Positions 1 through 11,905 of a stretch of DNA of 64,000 nucleotides are shown here, one piece after another. This DNA is from Phialophora verrucosa (taxonomy: Eukaryota > Ascomycota > Eurotiomycetes > Chaetothyriales > Herpotrichiellaceae): positions 1,736,001 to 1,800,000 of the forward strand of contig MSED01000001.1 of NCBI GenBank assembly GCA_002099365.1, written 5' to 3'. Within the stretch, counting starts at the first letter, position 1. Each line of letters opens with the position of its first letter. The position numbers and the translations under genes were made by a program. The notes below the pieces were generated by a model, which was not told the origin of the DNA, searched no databases, and saw only the letters and a list, made by a program, of their open reading frames with translations.

Positions 1-1600
1 GGTGAGGAAGCCACGTCCGAGAAGATGGAGCCATAATGGGGAACTCCCAAGATCCCAAGCAACGATCCAGGTCCAGGACATCACAGATCTGGATCAGGTA
101 CGGGCAGGAGCAAGGGATGTGGCTGCTGGATTTTGCGAGGTGGCCTGGAACCGAATGTGGAGGGGGCAAGGCACCGAGTGCGAGTAAGAGGACGGGTCAG
201 TCACATATGTGGCGGAGGCCACTGGTCCGTGTCAAACCACGGCCGAGGACAGTGGGGAACGGATTGGTGCATGAAACAAATGACAGAGGTGTATGAGTCT
301 GGAATTGAAGCCAAGATTGGACGTGTCGAGTATGGTTGCACAAGGTACGAGTATGATGGAGGCCGAAGGCGTTTGACGTGCCCGTGACGGGACAACTCGC
401 AATTGCCACAAGTGAGGTGTTGGCGGCCGAGGACAGTGACATCTCTGCGTCAGCTACAGGCGAGCCGATATGCACGATCATGTAGAGATCGCCAAGATCC
501 ACCGCGGAACGATTCGTTGCTAGTAGACAGTTGGGGAGAATCGCAATTCGCGTCAAAAGAGTACAAGTACGGGAGAGAGGCACCAATATGGGTGGGAAAA
601 AGAGCTCAGCAGGTCAAGGTAAACTGACGCACGCCTGCGTGCGTCGATCCCAAGGTGAATTCATTGCGGCCATCTGAAAGGCCCAATGCTCAGGCGGATC
701 GTGAGCAGGTCTTGGCCGAACAGACCTCCGTCCAGCGTGCAGGACAATAATGACGAGGTGGATGTGATGCAGGAGTGAAATGGATATGGCAAGGAAGCGG
801 CAGTCTAAAAGATGGTAATTTGGCTGCCGCGAAACCGGGATTTTGGCATTCTCATCAGACGGCTCTAGTCACCCAATGAGGACAAGCGCATTTCTGAGGG
901 CCGAATAGGGACGACCAACGAGCATTAGGCGAAAAATTAGTCCCACCTGAAGTCAGGTTTTAGCGAGTGCGCGCAGTAGGAAGAGATCTGATTACCTCAT
1001 GCGGACGCTTAAAGATGACCTGTCTTCTTCTCACACAGACATGCAGATGTCAGAAGCAAAAGGTTTCTCGCGTTTGACGGACGTTAGAATCCACCTTCTA
1101 TCTCGGTATAGGGACAGATCCACAAGCACGGGTTGAGATTGCATGTGGTTTCTCCACCAACCATGCTTCACAGAGTTTGCCCGGGCCCGTGGGCTGACCT
1201 GTCGATCGATGCTTCACGAGGCCGGGGACTCTCAGTCGGTTCACCATCTCTCCGAGTCCCAGTGACGCGGGTGCAGGCGGCCTTTAGTTCCAGTGGCTCC
1301 TACTGAAGCTCTAGGCAGTAGCGGCCTCCTGAGAATCCGATGTTGGAGCTATACGTCCCAACTCGATATCTCCCCCAGCTCTCGTGGTAAATCTTTTTCA
1401 GGATTGGGTTTGCCGAGTATTGACTGTCCGGATCCATGTTCACTCATGTTCTCATCCTTTCACTTTTGATTGTGTACATGGACGCAGGTGAACGTGAGGA
1501 TGATCAGGACGACTACAGAGCATCTTGAATCAGCACAAGACAATGCCCAAGGGATCAACCTGTCTATGTCATTAGAATAAACCTATTGTGCGCTTTTTGA
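1..1600. other. Left-edge stretch without a recognisable gene
   Basis: Open frames here are short, overlap on both strands and show no domain I recognise; the longest is 129 codons on the minus strand at 197-586. A 14-bp word (GGCCGAGGACAGTG) occurs at 241-254 and again at 425-438, too little to call a repeat family. The right end must hold the 3' untranslated region and terminator of the minus-strand KEX1 gene. The left part could belong to a gene starting outside the window. Confidence 0.5.
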
Positions 1601-3483
1601 TTACCTAGGCCCCGATTGCTGAGACCTCATCTCCCCAACATGGCCGTCTTTATCGTCGTCCTCACTGTCGCTCGCCAAGTCATAATGCTGAGCATTCATA
1701 TTCGCATGTCGACGGCTTGACTCGAGATTGTCCAGTTCGTTTTCGTCAAAATCTCCAGCTTCCACGTCACCGCGTCCTTTGCGCAATGAGCCATTCGCTA
1801 GGGGGAGGCTGACATATCCTTGGCTTCTGGCTTTCCTCCTTCCACGCCATACCCACAAGCCGAACAACGCCGCGGCGATGATGACAACCACCAGAGCAGC
1901 CTCGCCGCTGCGATAGTATGCCCGGAACTCCGCTTCTTTGACTTTCTCTTCTTCATCCACGATGGCCGCTGTGCTGTTAGGATGGCCTCCAACACTCGTT
2001 TCCGGTCCAGCCTTTTCACCTTCGATGCGGCTATCGGCAGGTTTACCGCCAATGCTTGCAATGTCCACTCTCATGAATCGATCAAGCATATCTCTCGTCC
2101 GCCGAGGGTAATCAAATGGCACCATGTGGCTTGAGTTGTAGAATTTGACGTACGTCAGGTTTCTTGCCTCCTGGTAGATGCCGGCGGGTTCGCCTTCGAA
2201 CTCCCAGTCCCTTTGCGGTGCTATGACTCCAGCAGACAGTTCCATACCCTTTCCACCTAGCCAACGCATGTTACTGATCATATCCTCTGTGCCTAGATGA
2301 TTGCATATCATGTCGTTGGCGCCGCTGAACAACACGATTGGGACACCTGCCTCGAGAATACCTGGGAGAAGTTGAATGCTTGGTTTCGAACTTCTCGCTC
2401 GGAACGAAGAAGATACGGCGCCCGAGCATTCCACCCACCCAGTCCGTTTGTCAGGATTGATGTGCAAGGCGTCCAAGACGTCCTGTTGTCGCAGATAGGG
2501 CGTCACGGTCTCCAGATCGGGAGGCCATGCCATTCCGCAAGATGGCCACTTGTCTCGAAGGGTGATGTCGTACATGTTGTAACACATGCCATCGACTCTG
2601 GACACTTCCAAAATCGTAGATAGGACGGACTCACAGACACCGACATCCACCTTTTCAGCGCCACCAGGCTTGCCCAGTTCCGTGATGCAGGTTGTCTGGG
2701 CTGCCTCAACCTTTGCAGCTTCCGGAGTGCCGCCCTGTATCATGCCGGTTTGATAGGCGAACGGTAGGTAGGCCAGGTACTGTTCAGCCGGCGCAATCCA
2801 GCCATTGCCGATCAAGAGTCCTTGGAGGTTCCAGGTTCGTCCCCCCTCCGCCCTTTTTCTCTTGTTCCGATCCAGAACCGCTTTCGCGATGTATGGTATG
2901 TACTGCCCCGCATACGACTCGCCGGCGAAATAGAGGTCGTCATTTTCATATTGTGGAAACAGGCTGAACCATTTGTCCATGAAGACGAGAAACTGATCTG
3001 CCATCTCTTGTAGTTCATGCAAATAGCTGTCGGTGTTCACGTAGCTGAAGCCAGTGCCCACTGGGTTGTCGACGAATAACAGGTTCGCAAATTCGTCCCA
3101 CGAGCCGTCATTATATGCTAGTTTTCCTCCCTCCATTACCCGGTAGGGGCCTAACTCCATCAATGCGCCGTCCATTGAACTACAGCCCGGTCCTCCATTG
3201 AGCCAGATGACGGTGCGCGGTCGGTCGGCGATGTGTCGGTTTTGGTAGTGCCAGAAAAAGAGGTGGCCATTATGTTCGGGATTAATCTCAATATGTCTGC
3301 ATACCAATCAGTATCCTCGGGTTCCTAGTAGTCACCAGGGATTGCCTACCCGGCGTGCATTTTCAGGAGAGGGCCATCTGGTGCTCCCGGCAGTGACTTT
3401 ACGAAATAATCTGCTGCGGTTTTGTCGGCCCAGGCCCGAAGGGCCATGAAGAGCAAGGCACATAACGCCCCAACTCTGGCCAT
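1601..3483 (-). CDS. KEX1: Pheromone-processing carboxypeptidase KEX1
   Basis: Serine carboxypeptidase (family S10) of the late Golgi that trims C-terminal Lys/Arg from precursors first cut by KEX2. Two exons, 3483-3350 and 3296-1601, with a 53-nt intron (3349-3297); the product is about 609 aa. The first exon gives a signal peptide (MARVGALCALLFMALRAWA) followed by the family segment ADYFVKSLPGAPDGPLLKMH. The oxyanion segment LNGGPGCSS and the nucleophile motif GESYAG (Ser about 172) are present, as are the Asp in GANDMICNH (about 373) and the His in SSHMVPFDYPRR (about 435). A transmembrane segment lies near residues 510-528, followed by a basic and then acidic cytosolic tail, as in KEX1. 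The gene looks intact and full length. The first Met was chosen because it gives the signal peptide and the splice joins the conserved HAG-HIEINPE stretch in frame. Confidence 0.95.
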
Positions 3484-5178
3484 CCTGTAGGAGATTTGTA
3501 ACAAGTGGCTCAACGCTCAGCTGACATCTCGGGGCGGGATTGTCGACAGGACGATCGGGAGGAAGGACGCTTGACCGAACGGTTTCGAGGAAGATGAATC
3601 TTTTACTCAACCTCTGAGCAAGACTTTACTCGAGACAATATTCGGGCCGAAGAGGGTCTTGCTGCGTAGATCTCTCTCGAGGGGGGTAGGTAGGCTGTGT
3701 CGGGGCTCGGATAGTGAATGCGCAGGCTCGGATTAGCAGTCAGATCTTGGCCGACTGTGTCCTCAATGTGAGAAACACCAGCAGAGTTGGAAGCGAGGGC
3801 GTGGACAACGGAGAGAGCTTTACCAAAAGAACTGAAGAATGCGGAAGTGAAGAAGAGGATGTCAGGGCCATCAGATTTTCTGGAGACGAGACAAAGGGCG
3901 GACGCTCCCCCTGGCTGTCCGCAGGCCAGGCAAAGCACATCTCGCCCGGTTTCCCATGTTCGGGTAAACGTGGCTTGGCCGTCCGCGCGGCACCAACGGC
4001 CAAGAACGACATGCGCGCGCTTCATTTTATTCCTCGATGCTCCCAATTCAGAGCTCCTGAAACACAGGATGCGAGAAGATTGATCCGCATTCACTTAACC
4101 ACAGAATTTCCCATACAAAGCGACCTCGGATCTCGACTTTCCGTAGCTCCTTGGCTCCACAACTCTGTCTGGACTCCTCACTTCATCTTCCTTCTGCTTC
4201 AGAAACTCGCAGAACCCGTCATCGCCACGCATGAACAGGAAGCCTGTTGGTGGTCGAGGGCCCACCTAGTCTGGCAAGACTCGTAGGTATACCGGTGGAC
4301 GGGCACATTGATGGCCGTTAGGTGTCCTTTCAGATGAAGCCATCAACATGGATCAGACCAGACCCGGTGGCATTAGTGGAAAATCAGGTTGCCTGGAGAT
4401 CCAAGCATTTTCCGAGATGAGAGGAGGCTTTTCCAGCAGTCTGAACGGAAGATACAGAAACTACACTCCAGGTACTGACGCAACGCATCTTCCTGCCTGC
4501 AACCCCAGCAGAAACTCTGCAACCTCATTGTGATGGCTTCACCTCGTCATGGGCATTTCTGGCACACCTCGGAGACAAGAACTGGTGTATTGAGTCCATT
4601 GATCACGCCGCCCCAGGCCAGACAGCAAAGATTGAGCAGAACTGATGGCTGGGTTGTATCTGGTTCGAATGGCAGCAGCGACGCTTTTTCTTTTCACTGG
4701 CTCTCCTCTTCGAGCGGAATACCTTTCAACGTTCGGCGTTCACACATTGGGGACTACACCGTAACCTGCTTGGCGACGCTCCAATGATGATGATGCCATT
4801 CTCTCTCAAGTTTTCTGCCAGACCCCCAGCCTCATTGAAGGTTCCTATTGTTTTTTTTTGCACTGCCATTGAGTCATTCACTTCACGCGGGCCAAAAATC
4901 TCAATAGCTGCCCACCCATTCGCTCAACAGCGACGGCAAGTGAAGTATACAAGGAGGCTGGGAGGATATTCTGACATCGACGACGAGATGAATATCGCAC
5001 ACAACCAAAATGAAATTCTTGCAATATCACGAATTCTTTTTCTTCATCGCTGCCCTCTTGACTCGCTCATCTTCTCTCACAACAGCGTTCGTGACATTGT
5101 ACCTTTGACTGTTCAGAAATCTTTCACCACTGCAAACACTCTCAATTGGCACCAGGTCAGCGCCTTGTCCACTGCAAG
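3484..5178. other. Divergent intergenic region, KEX1 and orphan gene
   Basis: About 1.7 kb separate the KEX1 start (minus) from the next start (plus), so both promoters must lie here. Frames of 163 codons (minus, 3603-4094) and 190 codons (plus, 3714-4286) overlap each other, lack known motifs and look like chance. A short pyrimidine-rich stretch with a run of nine T lies near 4850-4859. Nothing else was recognised. Confidence 0.5.
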
Positions 5179-7237
5179 ATGTCAGGATACAGTGCCCCTT
5201 ATATCGGTCTGCCCGATCCTGAGAAGAGATGTGTCGAACTGAAGGAGCCTCCAGCAACCCAGTTGAGCATTGCTGAACGTCGTGGCAAATCCTGGTACAA
5301 GAAGCTCAGCTTGAGTATCAGAGGCAATGGCAAGAGCAACCGTTCCTCCATCATCCCAGAGAGCCCGACATCTCCAGCAAAATTCAAGGAAAGCTATCTC
5401 AATAAACCACTGCCACCGCTTCCCAACCCTGAACTGCCACCATACTTCGAGTACATGTTTGCAGATGCCGGAATCAAAAAGAAAAAGAACAAGTCCACCG
5501 AGTCGCTCAAGTCCAGCGTCGAGACCGACAGCAATGGCCAAGGTAAGCATGGGCCCTGACATGCATACTTTTTTTTTTCTGACAAGTGCTATACAGAATC
5601 AAATCAGTCCGACACTGAGACCCGTGCTGCAGATTCCAATGGCTCAGGTGAAAGCTACGGTCTGAACGGCCCTGAAATCACCCAGTTCGCTTTCGCTCAC
5701 GCAGGTGTGAACGTTTCCACAAAAGGTACGAACTGCCGGCATCCTGAGGATTTTTGCGACTGATTTGCTAACCTTGCAATCGCAGATGTCATCGACAACC
5801 ACTTTGCAGCTCTTGGCACCAGCCTCGAAACCACCCTTGACCTGGGGAACCTGGCCGATGAGCTTGAGAGAGAAAAGGCCACCGAAGACTTTTTTGGTGG
5901 TGTCGAAGTCAAGGAAGCACCCACTCCCGACCATGTCCCTGTCGTAGACGAAGAAGGCTTTGTCGACCGTCGTGAAGGCCTCGAGGACTGGCCTCAGCTG
6001 TGGCGACACGACGATGAGTTTCCGGCCAAATCCACAGTTCCTGAACCTGAGAATTTCGCAGTCCAACACGGCAACTCCCCAGTTCAGCACGACATCAACG
6101 GCGCGAAGCACATTCTCCAACCCAAGTCACAGAAGAACAAGGCCCGCCTTCGAGATGGTTCGTTTCCGGCCCGGTATCACACCGTCGCTCCCATCACCAC
6201 CGCTCTGGCCGTTCAATCCGTTCAGTCTCCAGTCCGCGCACCTCGCCCGTTGACCATTAGCAAGAAGAACAAGTCACGGCATCAAAATCACACCCGCCAT
6301 ATCAGCAAGAAACATCGAGTCAACAAGAGAAACGCGCGAGACTCATTCGTCACCAAATCCACCATCAACCACCCCAAGTCTGATGACGGTAGGCCATCTC
6401 CTTCCCCTTGGCACAAAGCCGACACGACGACTAACCTGCACCCCAGACTACAACATCAACCTCCTGCCGACGAAGAAGATCCGCGTCACCGAGACCCTCG
6501 CAGACCAAGATATCAACAGCCCCTCCCGCGCCGTCTCCGTCTGCGGCTCCATCTCATCCCCGTCTTCGGTTGACCTCACCAGCCCCAACACGGCCAGCTC
6601 TTCCGACGTCGACATCAACATCAACAACAACAACACAGACACAGACATCACTGACGCCGACGACGATGACGAGCAGGACACAGCATCCCTCCTCTCCCTC
6701 AAGCACAAACGCCTCACCACCTCTTTGACAGGCTACCCAGGGCAGTTCGAATCCTACGAAGCCGAATACCTCAGCGTCCGCGCCACCCTCGCCGCCCCCG
6801 AACTCTTCACCACCGGCAACGCCGGCCATCCCAACGGCCTGTTCACACACACGAATTTCGTTGGCGACCCGACCTGGCCGGCCCGCGAGTACACGCCAGC
6901 CATGCTTGCGGCCCTGCCCGTGCGAGACCTGGCGCTCACGCACGCCGAGACGGCCACGCAGTGGTACGCGTGCTCCCACCGCATCAGCGCCCTGCGCACG
7001 CCCGCGCAGGAAATGCTCCGCCGCGAAATCCACCGCGAGTGCGCCGCCGCCAGGCTCGAGGGCGTCAGCGCCGGCGAGTACAGATACTACCAGGGGTTCA
7101 TGAGCCTGGAGGAATACCTCGCCGCGAGGGTCTGCGTGTGCTGGGCCTACTGCTGGTGCAGCAAGCTGTGCGGCCGGTATGCCGACGTGCTGTGTCCGTG
7201 CAGCGAGTGGATCGCCGTGCACGGCGATGACGATTGA
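5179..7237 (+). CDS. Orphan four-exon gene, low-complexity protein with Cys-rich tail
   Basis: I do not recognise the function. Four exons join in frame with consensus sites: 5179-5542, 5597-5725, 5786-6388 and 6447-7237, giving about 628 aa. The N-terminus is Ser/Pro/Lys-rich (PLPPLPNPELPPYFEYMF). The middle is basic and His-rich (near KNKSRHQNHTRHISKKH), followed by an Asn/Asp-rich tract (DININNNNTDTDITDADDDD). The last 150 residues look folded and end with seven Cys within about 23 residues (CVCWAYCWCSKLCGRY, then CPC). No signal peptide or transmembrane segment is seen. The start is the first ATG of this frame; upstream codons of the frame include only a TTG. The gene structure is credible because three introns each restore a long open frame. 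A zinc-binding or scaffold role for the Cys cluster would be a guess. Confidence 0.75.
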
Positions 7238-7669
7238 GCGGGCCGTTGTGGCCGGGGGTTGTCGAAGTGGAGTGGGAGGTTGCGCGTCGATGGCGACATC
7301 GACGTCAAGAATAAGAGAGGTGATACGAAGGGGGCGTACTTTGGCCCAAAACAAAGTACGAATATTGAAAAGAAAAAATGAAAAAAAAAAAAATTGAAAA
7401 AATGGCGGAAAATTACAAAGCGTGGAGAGGGAGGTCGTCGACGACACTCCAGCAACGATCGTTTAGAAGCGGCGCGCATGAGCGCCAATATCATCGTGGC
7501 AAGTATTGTCACCGCACCGCCGACGCCATCGGCGTGTATAAGAGCTGGAAAGGGCAGGGCGTACAGAACTAGTGCTCCAGTTTCAAGTGTTTCCAGTGCT
7601 CATCGTTGAGATTCGTTACGCATTACTCCTGTTCTGTCCTGTTCAGTTCAGTTTCCGCTCATTCCAGGC
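7238..7669. other. Convergent intergenic region with A-tract
   Basis: 432 bp between two convergent stop codons. It contains an A-rich tract near 7367-7401, including about 13 consecutive A at 7380-7392, about 140 bp after the plus-strand stop. This may form part of the 3' end-processing signal. No gene is seen. Confidence 0.4.
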
Positions 7670-9611
7670 TCAATTTCTAATCTGCCACCCCCTGCCGTTG
7701 AAGAAGTCGCACCGCGCGCTGGCGTCGGGATCCCCCGTCGGCGTGATGTCGTTGTAATGCACGGCCTGGACCGTGAAGCCCACGCCCTGGCCCTGCGCGA
7801 GACTCCCCGTGCCGCCGGAGACGTAACTCGGCCAGAACGGCGCGCCCGACGCGACGTCCCTCAGCGGGTTCGGGTCGTGGAACACCGTAAACGACACCCA
7901 GTAGCTGGTCATGATATGGGCGAGCGTCAGGTTGTTCGCGGACGGGTAGTTCGTCACGTTGGACGAAATGAACGGGTTGGTCGCGCCGTGGAGCTCCGAG
8001 CCCGCGGCGAAGGTGAGCTTGAAGACAGCGGAGGAGTTGGCCAGCGCGTCCACCATGCTCGACGCCATGTAGTAGGTTGGGCAGTTGATGATGAAGTCGC
8101 CGAACCAGGTCTGGCGCTGGAAGAAGGTGCTGTTGAACGCCGAGCGCGGGTACAGCGAGTACAGGCGGGAGAAGAACGAGGCGCCGGCGGCAGGGAAGAG
8201 GGCTTGGGCCTGGGCACCAGAAGTCAGGAGCAGAATGTCAAAGACGGGGTCGTCATCGATTTGAGGAGGCAAAAGTCACGAAGTAGCCCGAAGCGAGCGG
8301 GAGCAGCGATGGGCAGGGATAGCACTTACGTCTGTGGTCTCGTCCACCTGAGACGTCTGCGTCATGTTGGAGAAAGTGACGCCCTCGTAGGCGTCGCGGT
8401 TCGTGATCAGTGGCACCTTGTAGAAGTTGCCCTTTGCGAATTCCTGGTCCGGCAGGTCGCGGATGAACTTGCCGTCGACCACGGGCCCCCAGTAGAAGAC
8501 GCCGTACGCGTTCCCCGGGCCCGGGTAAGTCGCATTGATGACTGCTTGGTTGAGCGTGCCCAGTCTGTCAGACGGGAGAGCTCGCAGGCAATTTATGTCG
8601 GCGCAGCCCGACAGCCTCAGGGCCGTGTTGTACTGCGTGTTCTGGGTGCTTTTATTGGCGAACGGTTGCCACCAGGGATGGTCTGAGATGGCGGCGGCGA
8701 AGGGTGGGAAATCCGCGCCCCCGTTTGCGATGAGCTGGCAGGAGACGCTGCCGCCGCCGGCTGAGCCTCCCCAGATGGTGACTCGAGCAGGATCGCCGCC
8801 AAAAGCCCGGATATTACGCTGGACCCAGTCCATGGCTGCACGCTGGTCCAGCAGCCCAGCATTCAATGCACCGTTTTCGGCTACGGCGTCTCCACCCATG
8901 AAGCCGAACATCCCCAGGCGGTACTGAATGCCCACGAAGATGATGTTGCCGTCAGAGCGGTTCACGAGAGCGTCGCCGGCGTATGAGAACGGAGCGCTCC
9001 CTCCGACGTAGCCGCCGCCGTGAATGCTATAACGAAATGTTCGACGTTAAAAGCCTGCAAATACCTAGGAGGAATGAAATATGTGTACCAAGAGATGTGG
9101 AGCCAGCGTTCCTGGACGCTTCTCTCACAAAGGTACGCGAGTGTGGAAATGGGCCTCAAGACCCCCCATCGCCGGACAGGACCGAATTCGAGAAAGGTAC
9201 TCACGTGAAAAGCACAGGCAAGGCTGTCGAAACGGGCTTGACTGGCACCAGAACGTCCAGCAGCAGACAGTCTTCCGATTGTCCTTGGGGTGCGCTCGGG
9301 GCGGAATAAGCCCCTCTCGCGGACGACTGATAGCAGGCTGGGCCGAGAGACGAGGCATTGATGGTCCGTCCGCTGTAGTTGTTCGCGAACTCGATCGGCA
9401 CGGGCTTGGCCCAGCGTAGTTCCCCCGTGGGAGACGCAGCATATCGAATGCCACGATAGTAGTTGATGCCCGCGGTTGCATTCTGGTAGCCGCTGTACTT
9501 CACGTACCCGAGGTCGATGACCGGGACGCTGGAAGACGGGGCCTGTGCGTTGGCAAAGGCGCTGAGAGAGACTAAAAGAGCAACCAGTGCTCCGGCGAGG
9601 AGGGACTTCAT
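7670..9611 (-). CDS. Secreted type-B carboxylesterase/lipase
   Basis: Alpha/beta-hydrolase of the carboxylesterase type-B family, about 547 aa, expected to hydrolyse esters outside the cell. Exons are 9611-9205, 9026-8330 and 8209-7670. The first intron is long (178 nt) and the second is 120 nt. A signal peptide (MKSLLAGALVALLVSLSAF) begins the protein. Family marks are SEDCLLLDVLVP, the oxyanion loop IHGGGYVGGS and the nucleophile elbow IWGGSAGGGSV (Ser about 224). The likely acid is Glu about 350 in NRDAYEGVTF and the likely catalytic His is about 442 in SELHGATNPF. The elbow reads GGSAGG, whereas cholinesterase-type enzymes usually have GESAGG. The splice sites were placed by requiring continuous family motifs across each junction; the 8329-8210 intron acceptor (CAG before GCCCAAGCC) is the only one that fits. 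The substrate is unknown. Confidence 0.88.
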
Positions 9612-10552
9612 CTTCGAAGGAACTGGATGCACGTCCAAGTCAAGCAGCAGGCAGAGGTCGAGAGCCAGAGCGAGCACGCGGTGGTTAAGGTCGAGCTTCT
9701 TCCTCACCCCACGCACGGTTTTATCTATCCCAGCTCGAGCACTCCAGCACGACCGGACATGCGGGAGCCATAGTGGGGAAGGAAGCAGCTCTCAAAAATG
9801 TTTCCACGAACAGGCGTGTTGACGGCCACCGCCTTCTCGCCTACGTTGCCGTAGGGCACCGGTTGTATCACGTCTCATTCGGCGGAGAGGCTGCCAGAGC
9901 TCCATAGGTAGTCGGCAATACAAGGTGTCATTGCCTGCTCGAGCATTTTGACTTTGTTGTGAATGCACAAGGAGGATAGCACCAGATAGAAGCGCGAAAT
10001 CCTGGGGTAAAGGACGCCACAAAGTCGGAGTATGGCCGGCATTTGATCATTGGACGTCATGAGAGGAGGAGAAGCGGCATCAACTCAGGCTGAATTGTTC
10101 AGCATCCACGGTATTGGGTACCGGTGTCAGTCACCGCCGGATAGCGGCACCGTACCAGCGAATTCTAACAGACTGCTGTAGTTTGTCTCGTGTAATTGTG
10201 GTCGACGGAGGATACAGAGGGAGGGGGCCGACTCAGCATCTTCAAACACGTGATCAATAGCATATGTACTACCTCTCCGCGAGCAGCTGGACGAGTGACT
10301 CTTGTAGAAGTGGTGGGCATGCGGGCAGGGATGCAAGCGAAAACAAGCACGCGGAAGCTTTTTGTTGCAATTGAATCTTCAGACCAAGCGTAGTAGCTAC
10401 CTCGCCGGTGGCTCCTCCGAGTCATTGCTATGGCTCTTCATGCACGACATCCTTTCGTCCACGTTTCGGTCATGAGGTCAACCTTCGAAGATGCTGGTTC
10501 TATTCATCTTGACACCGCGGATTTAATCATCAGGTCCCCAGCAGCCAATCAC
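9612..10552. other. Intergenic region upstream of carboxylesterase
   Basis: About 940 bp holding the promoter of the minus-strand carboxylesterase and the 3' end of NOP53. Open frames here are below 125 codons and without motifs. No repeat or RNA gene was recognised. Confidence 0.45.
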
Positions 10553-11905
10553 TCAAACTCCAATCGCAAAGTCTTTACTCCACCATTTCTCCGTGAACTT
10601 GACTTGCTTCTTCCGGCTCGCGGCGTAGGAGACAGGCTTTCGAGCTTCCAGTTTCCCGTTGACCAGTAGGTTACGGAAACGGTCCTCCAACAAGTTCCCC
10701 TCAGGTTTGAGCCGGCGAAGGGAGTCTTGTAACTCCTCGGGAAGAACAAGTTCCAGTCGAGGGGGCAGAATGCTAGCACGCGAGGGCCCAAGGTTCGTCT
10801 TTCGCCGCAAAGCAGATGTTCCCGGCGAGGGCTCTGCAGCCTGGACGGCACCCTGTTCCTCATTCTCTTGTCGTGCAATGAGAGCCTTGATGATCTCTTC
10901 GCCTCGTTTTCGCTGGGCACCCATTTTCGCCTCGTGCTTTGCTAACCTTTCCGCCTCTTTGCGCCGTTTCAGCTTGTTCCTCTGTGCGGGAGTCTTCCGT
11001 TCGGGGCGTTTTCGCCTTTTCATTTCCGACTCGGTGATTTCGGTCTCGGTCTCAAAGCCCTCCCATTCGCTTTCTCCATCATCGCCCGGTTCGCGCTCTG
11101 GCTGTGCGGCCAGAGCGTCTATGCGTGCTTGCTTTTCTGCGGCGAGTTGTGCTTCCAGGAGGCGTTTCTGCTCAGCCTGAATTTCACGCTCCCCCTCACG
11201 AGTCAACAGGCTGTCCCAATCCTCAAAAGAGGGATTGTATGAGTGACCGGCGTCTGGCGTGGGGACGGCGTGAGTGGGGAGGCCGTTGTGTGTTAGAGCG
11301 ATGGGTGGACGGCGAATGGTGGGAGGCGCGATTTTTGTCTTTGGTTTTGGGATATACTCGTTTCCTTGCTGTTTTTCTGAGGACGGCAAAGTCGAAGCAG
11401 AGGCATGTTGAACGGCGTTATCCGTCGTATCCCACAGATCAAAGTTCGACGGCTCGCCGCCGATATCCTCCACGTCCAGATGCGATGGCTTGTCCAACTT
11501 GTTCCGTAGTCGAGACACTTCCTTCTTGCTGACCCAGTCCGTCTTCTGCCTCTTCGGGCCAGTCACCCCGTCCGTAACTCGAGCGTCAAGAGGCCTCTTT
11601 TTCCCACTTTGCAGCGCAGGCACCGCACTCCTCCGTCCCAGGATTTCATCCATTTTCAGCACTTTGATTTTTTGGCCGTCCTTTGCTCTCTTGGACACTT
11701 CTTCCTTCGAGGACCCGAGTGTATCCAACGTGAATATTTCGCTCTGGTCCTTTTCGGCAAGGGGTCGTCCATGTTGAATTATTTCTTCCCGCAGAGTTTC
11801 TAGGCCGGTCTGGACAGCGGTGATATCGACGTTCTTGCGCCATGCCCTTTTTCCCTTGCGGGAGGGTTGCGACGGTTGTGCCGGAGCAGTCTTGGACGCC
11901 GACAT
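10553..11905 (-). CDS. NOP53: Ribosome biogenesis protein NOP53
   Basis: Nucleolar factor needed for late 60S maturation; in yeast it recruits the exosome helicase Mtr4 to pre-60S particles for 7S/ITS2 processing. One exon, about 450 aa. The start region PSRKGKRAWRKNVDITAV is the family signature. A Lys/Arg/Glu-rich coiled-coil stretch follows near residues 230-370, with basic patches such as MKRRKRPERKTPAQRNKLKRR. The C-terminus ends in the conserved-looking KFTEKWWSKDFAIGV. The Met at 11905 was chosen because it places the family signature at the N-terminus. An in-frame ATG at 11968 would add 21 residues without family support. The gene is intact. Confidence 0.92.
   Translation of the reverse strand: MSASKTAPAQPSQPSRKGKRAWRKNVDITAVQTGLETLREEIIQHGRPLAEKDQSEIFTLDTLGSSKEEVSKRAKDGQKIKVLKMDEILGRRSAVPALQSGKKRPLDARVTDGVTGPKRQKTDWVSKKEVSRLRNKLDKPSHLDVEDIGGEPSNFDLWDTTDNAVQHASASTLPSSEKQQGNEYIPKPKTKIAPPTIRRPPIALTHNGLPTHAVPTPDAGHSYNPSFEDWDSLLTREGEREIQAEQKRLLEAQLAAEKQARIDALAAQPEREPGDDGESEWEGFETETEITESEMKRRKRPERKTPAQRNKLKRRKEAERLAKHEAKMGAQRKRGEEIIKALIARQENEEQGAVQAAEPSPGTSALRRKTNLGPSRASILPPRLELVLPEELQDSLRRLKPEGNLLEDRFRNLLVNGKLEARKPVSYAASRKKQVKFTEKWWSKDFAIGV

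Noticed and set aside
197..586. 129-codon minus-strand frame at the left edge
   Set aside because: No motif, overlapped by several plus-strand frames of similar length, no clear splice partner.
3603..4094. 163-codon minus-strand frame upstream of KEX1
   Set aside because: Lies in the KEX1 leader/promoter, composition is unstructured, and a 190-codon frame opposite it is equally open.
4655..4680. tRNA-like word GGTTCGAAT
   Set aside because: Flanking bases do not form a T-stem and no other arms are found.
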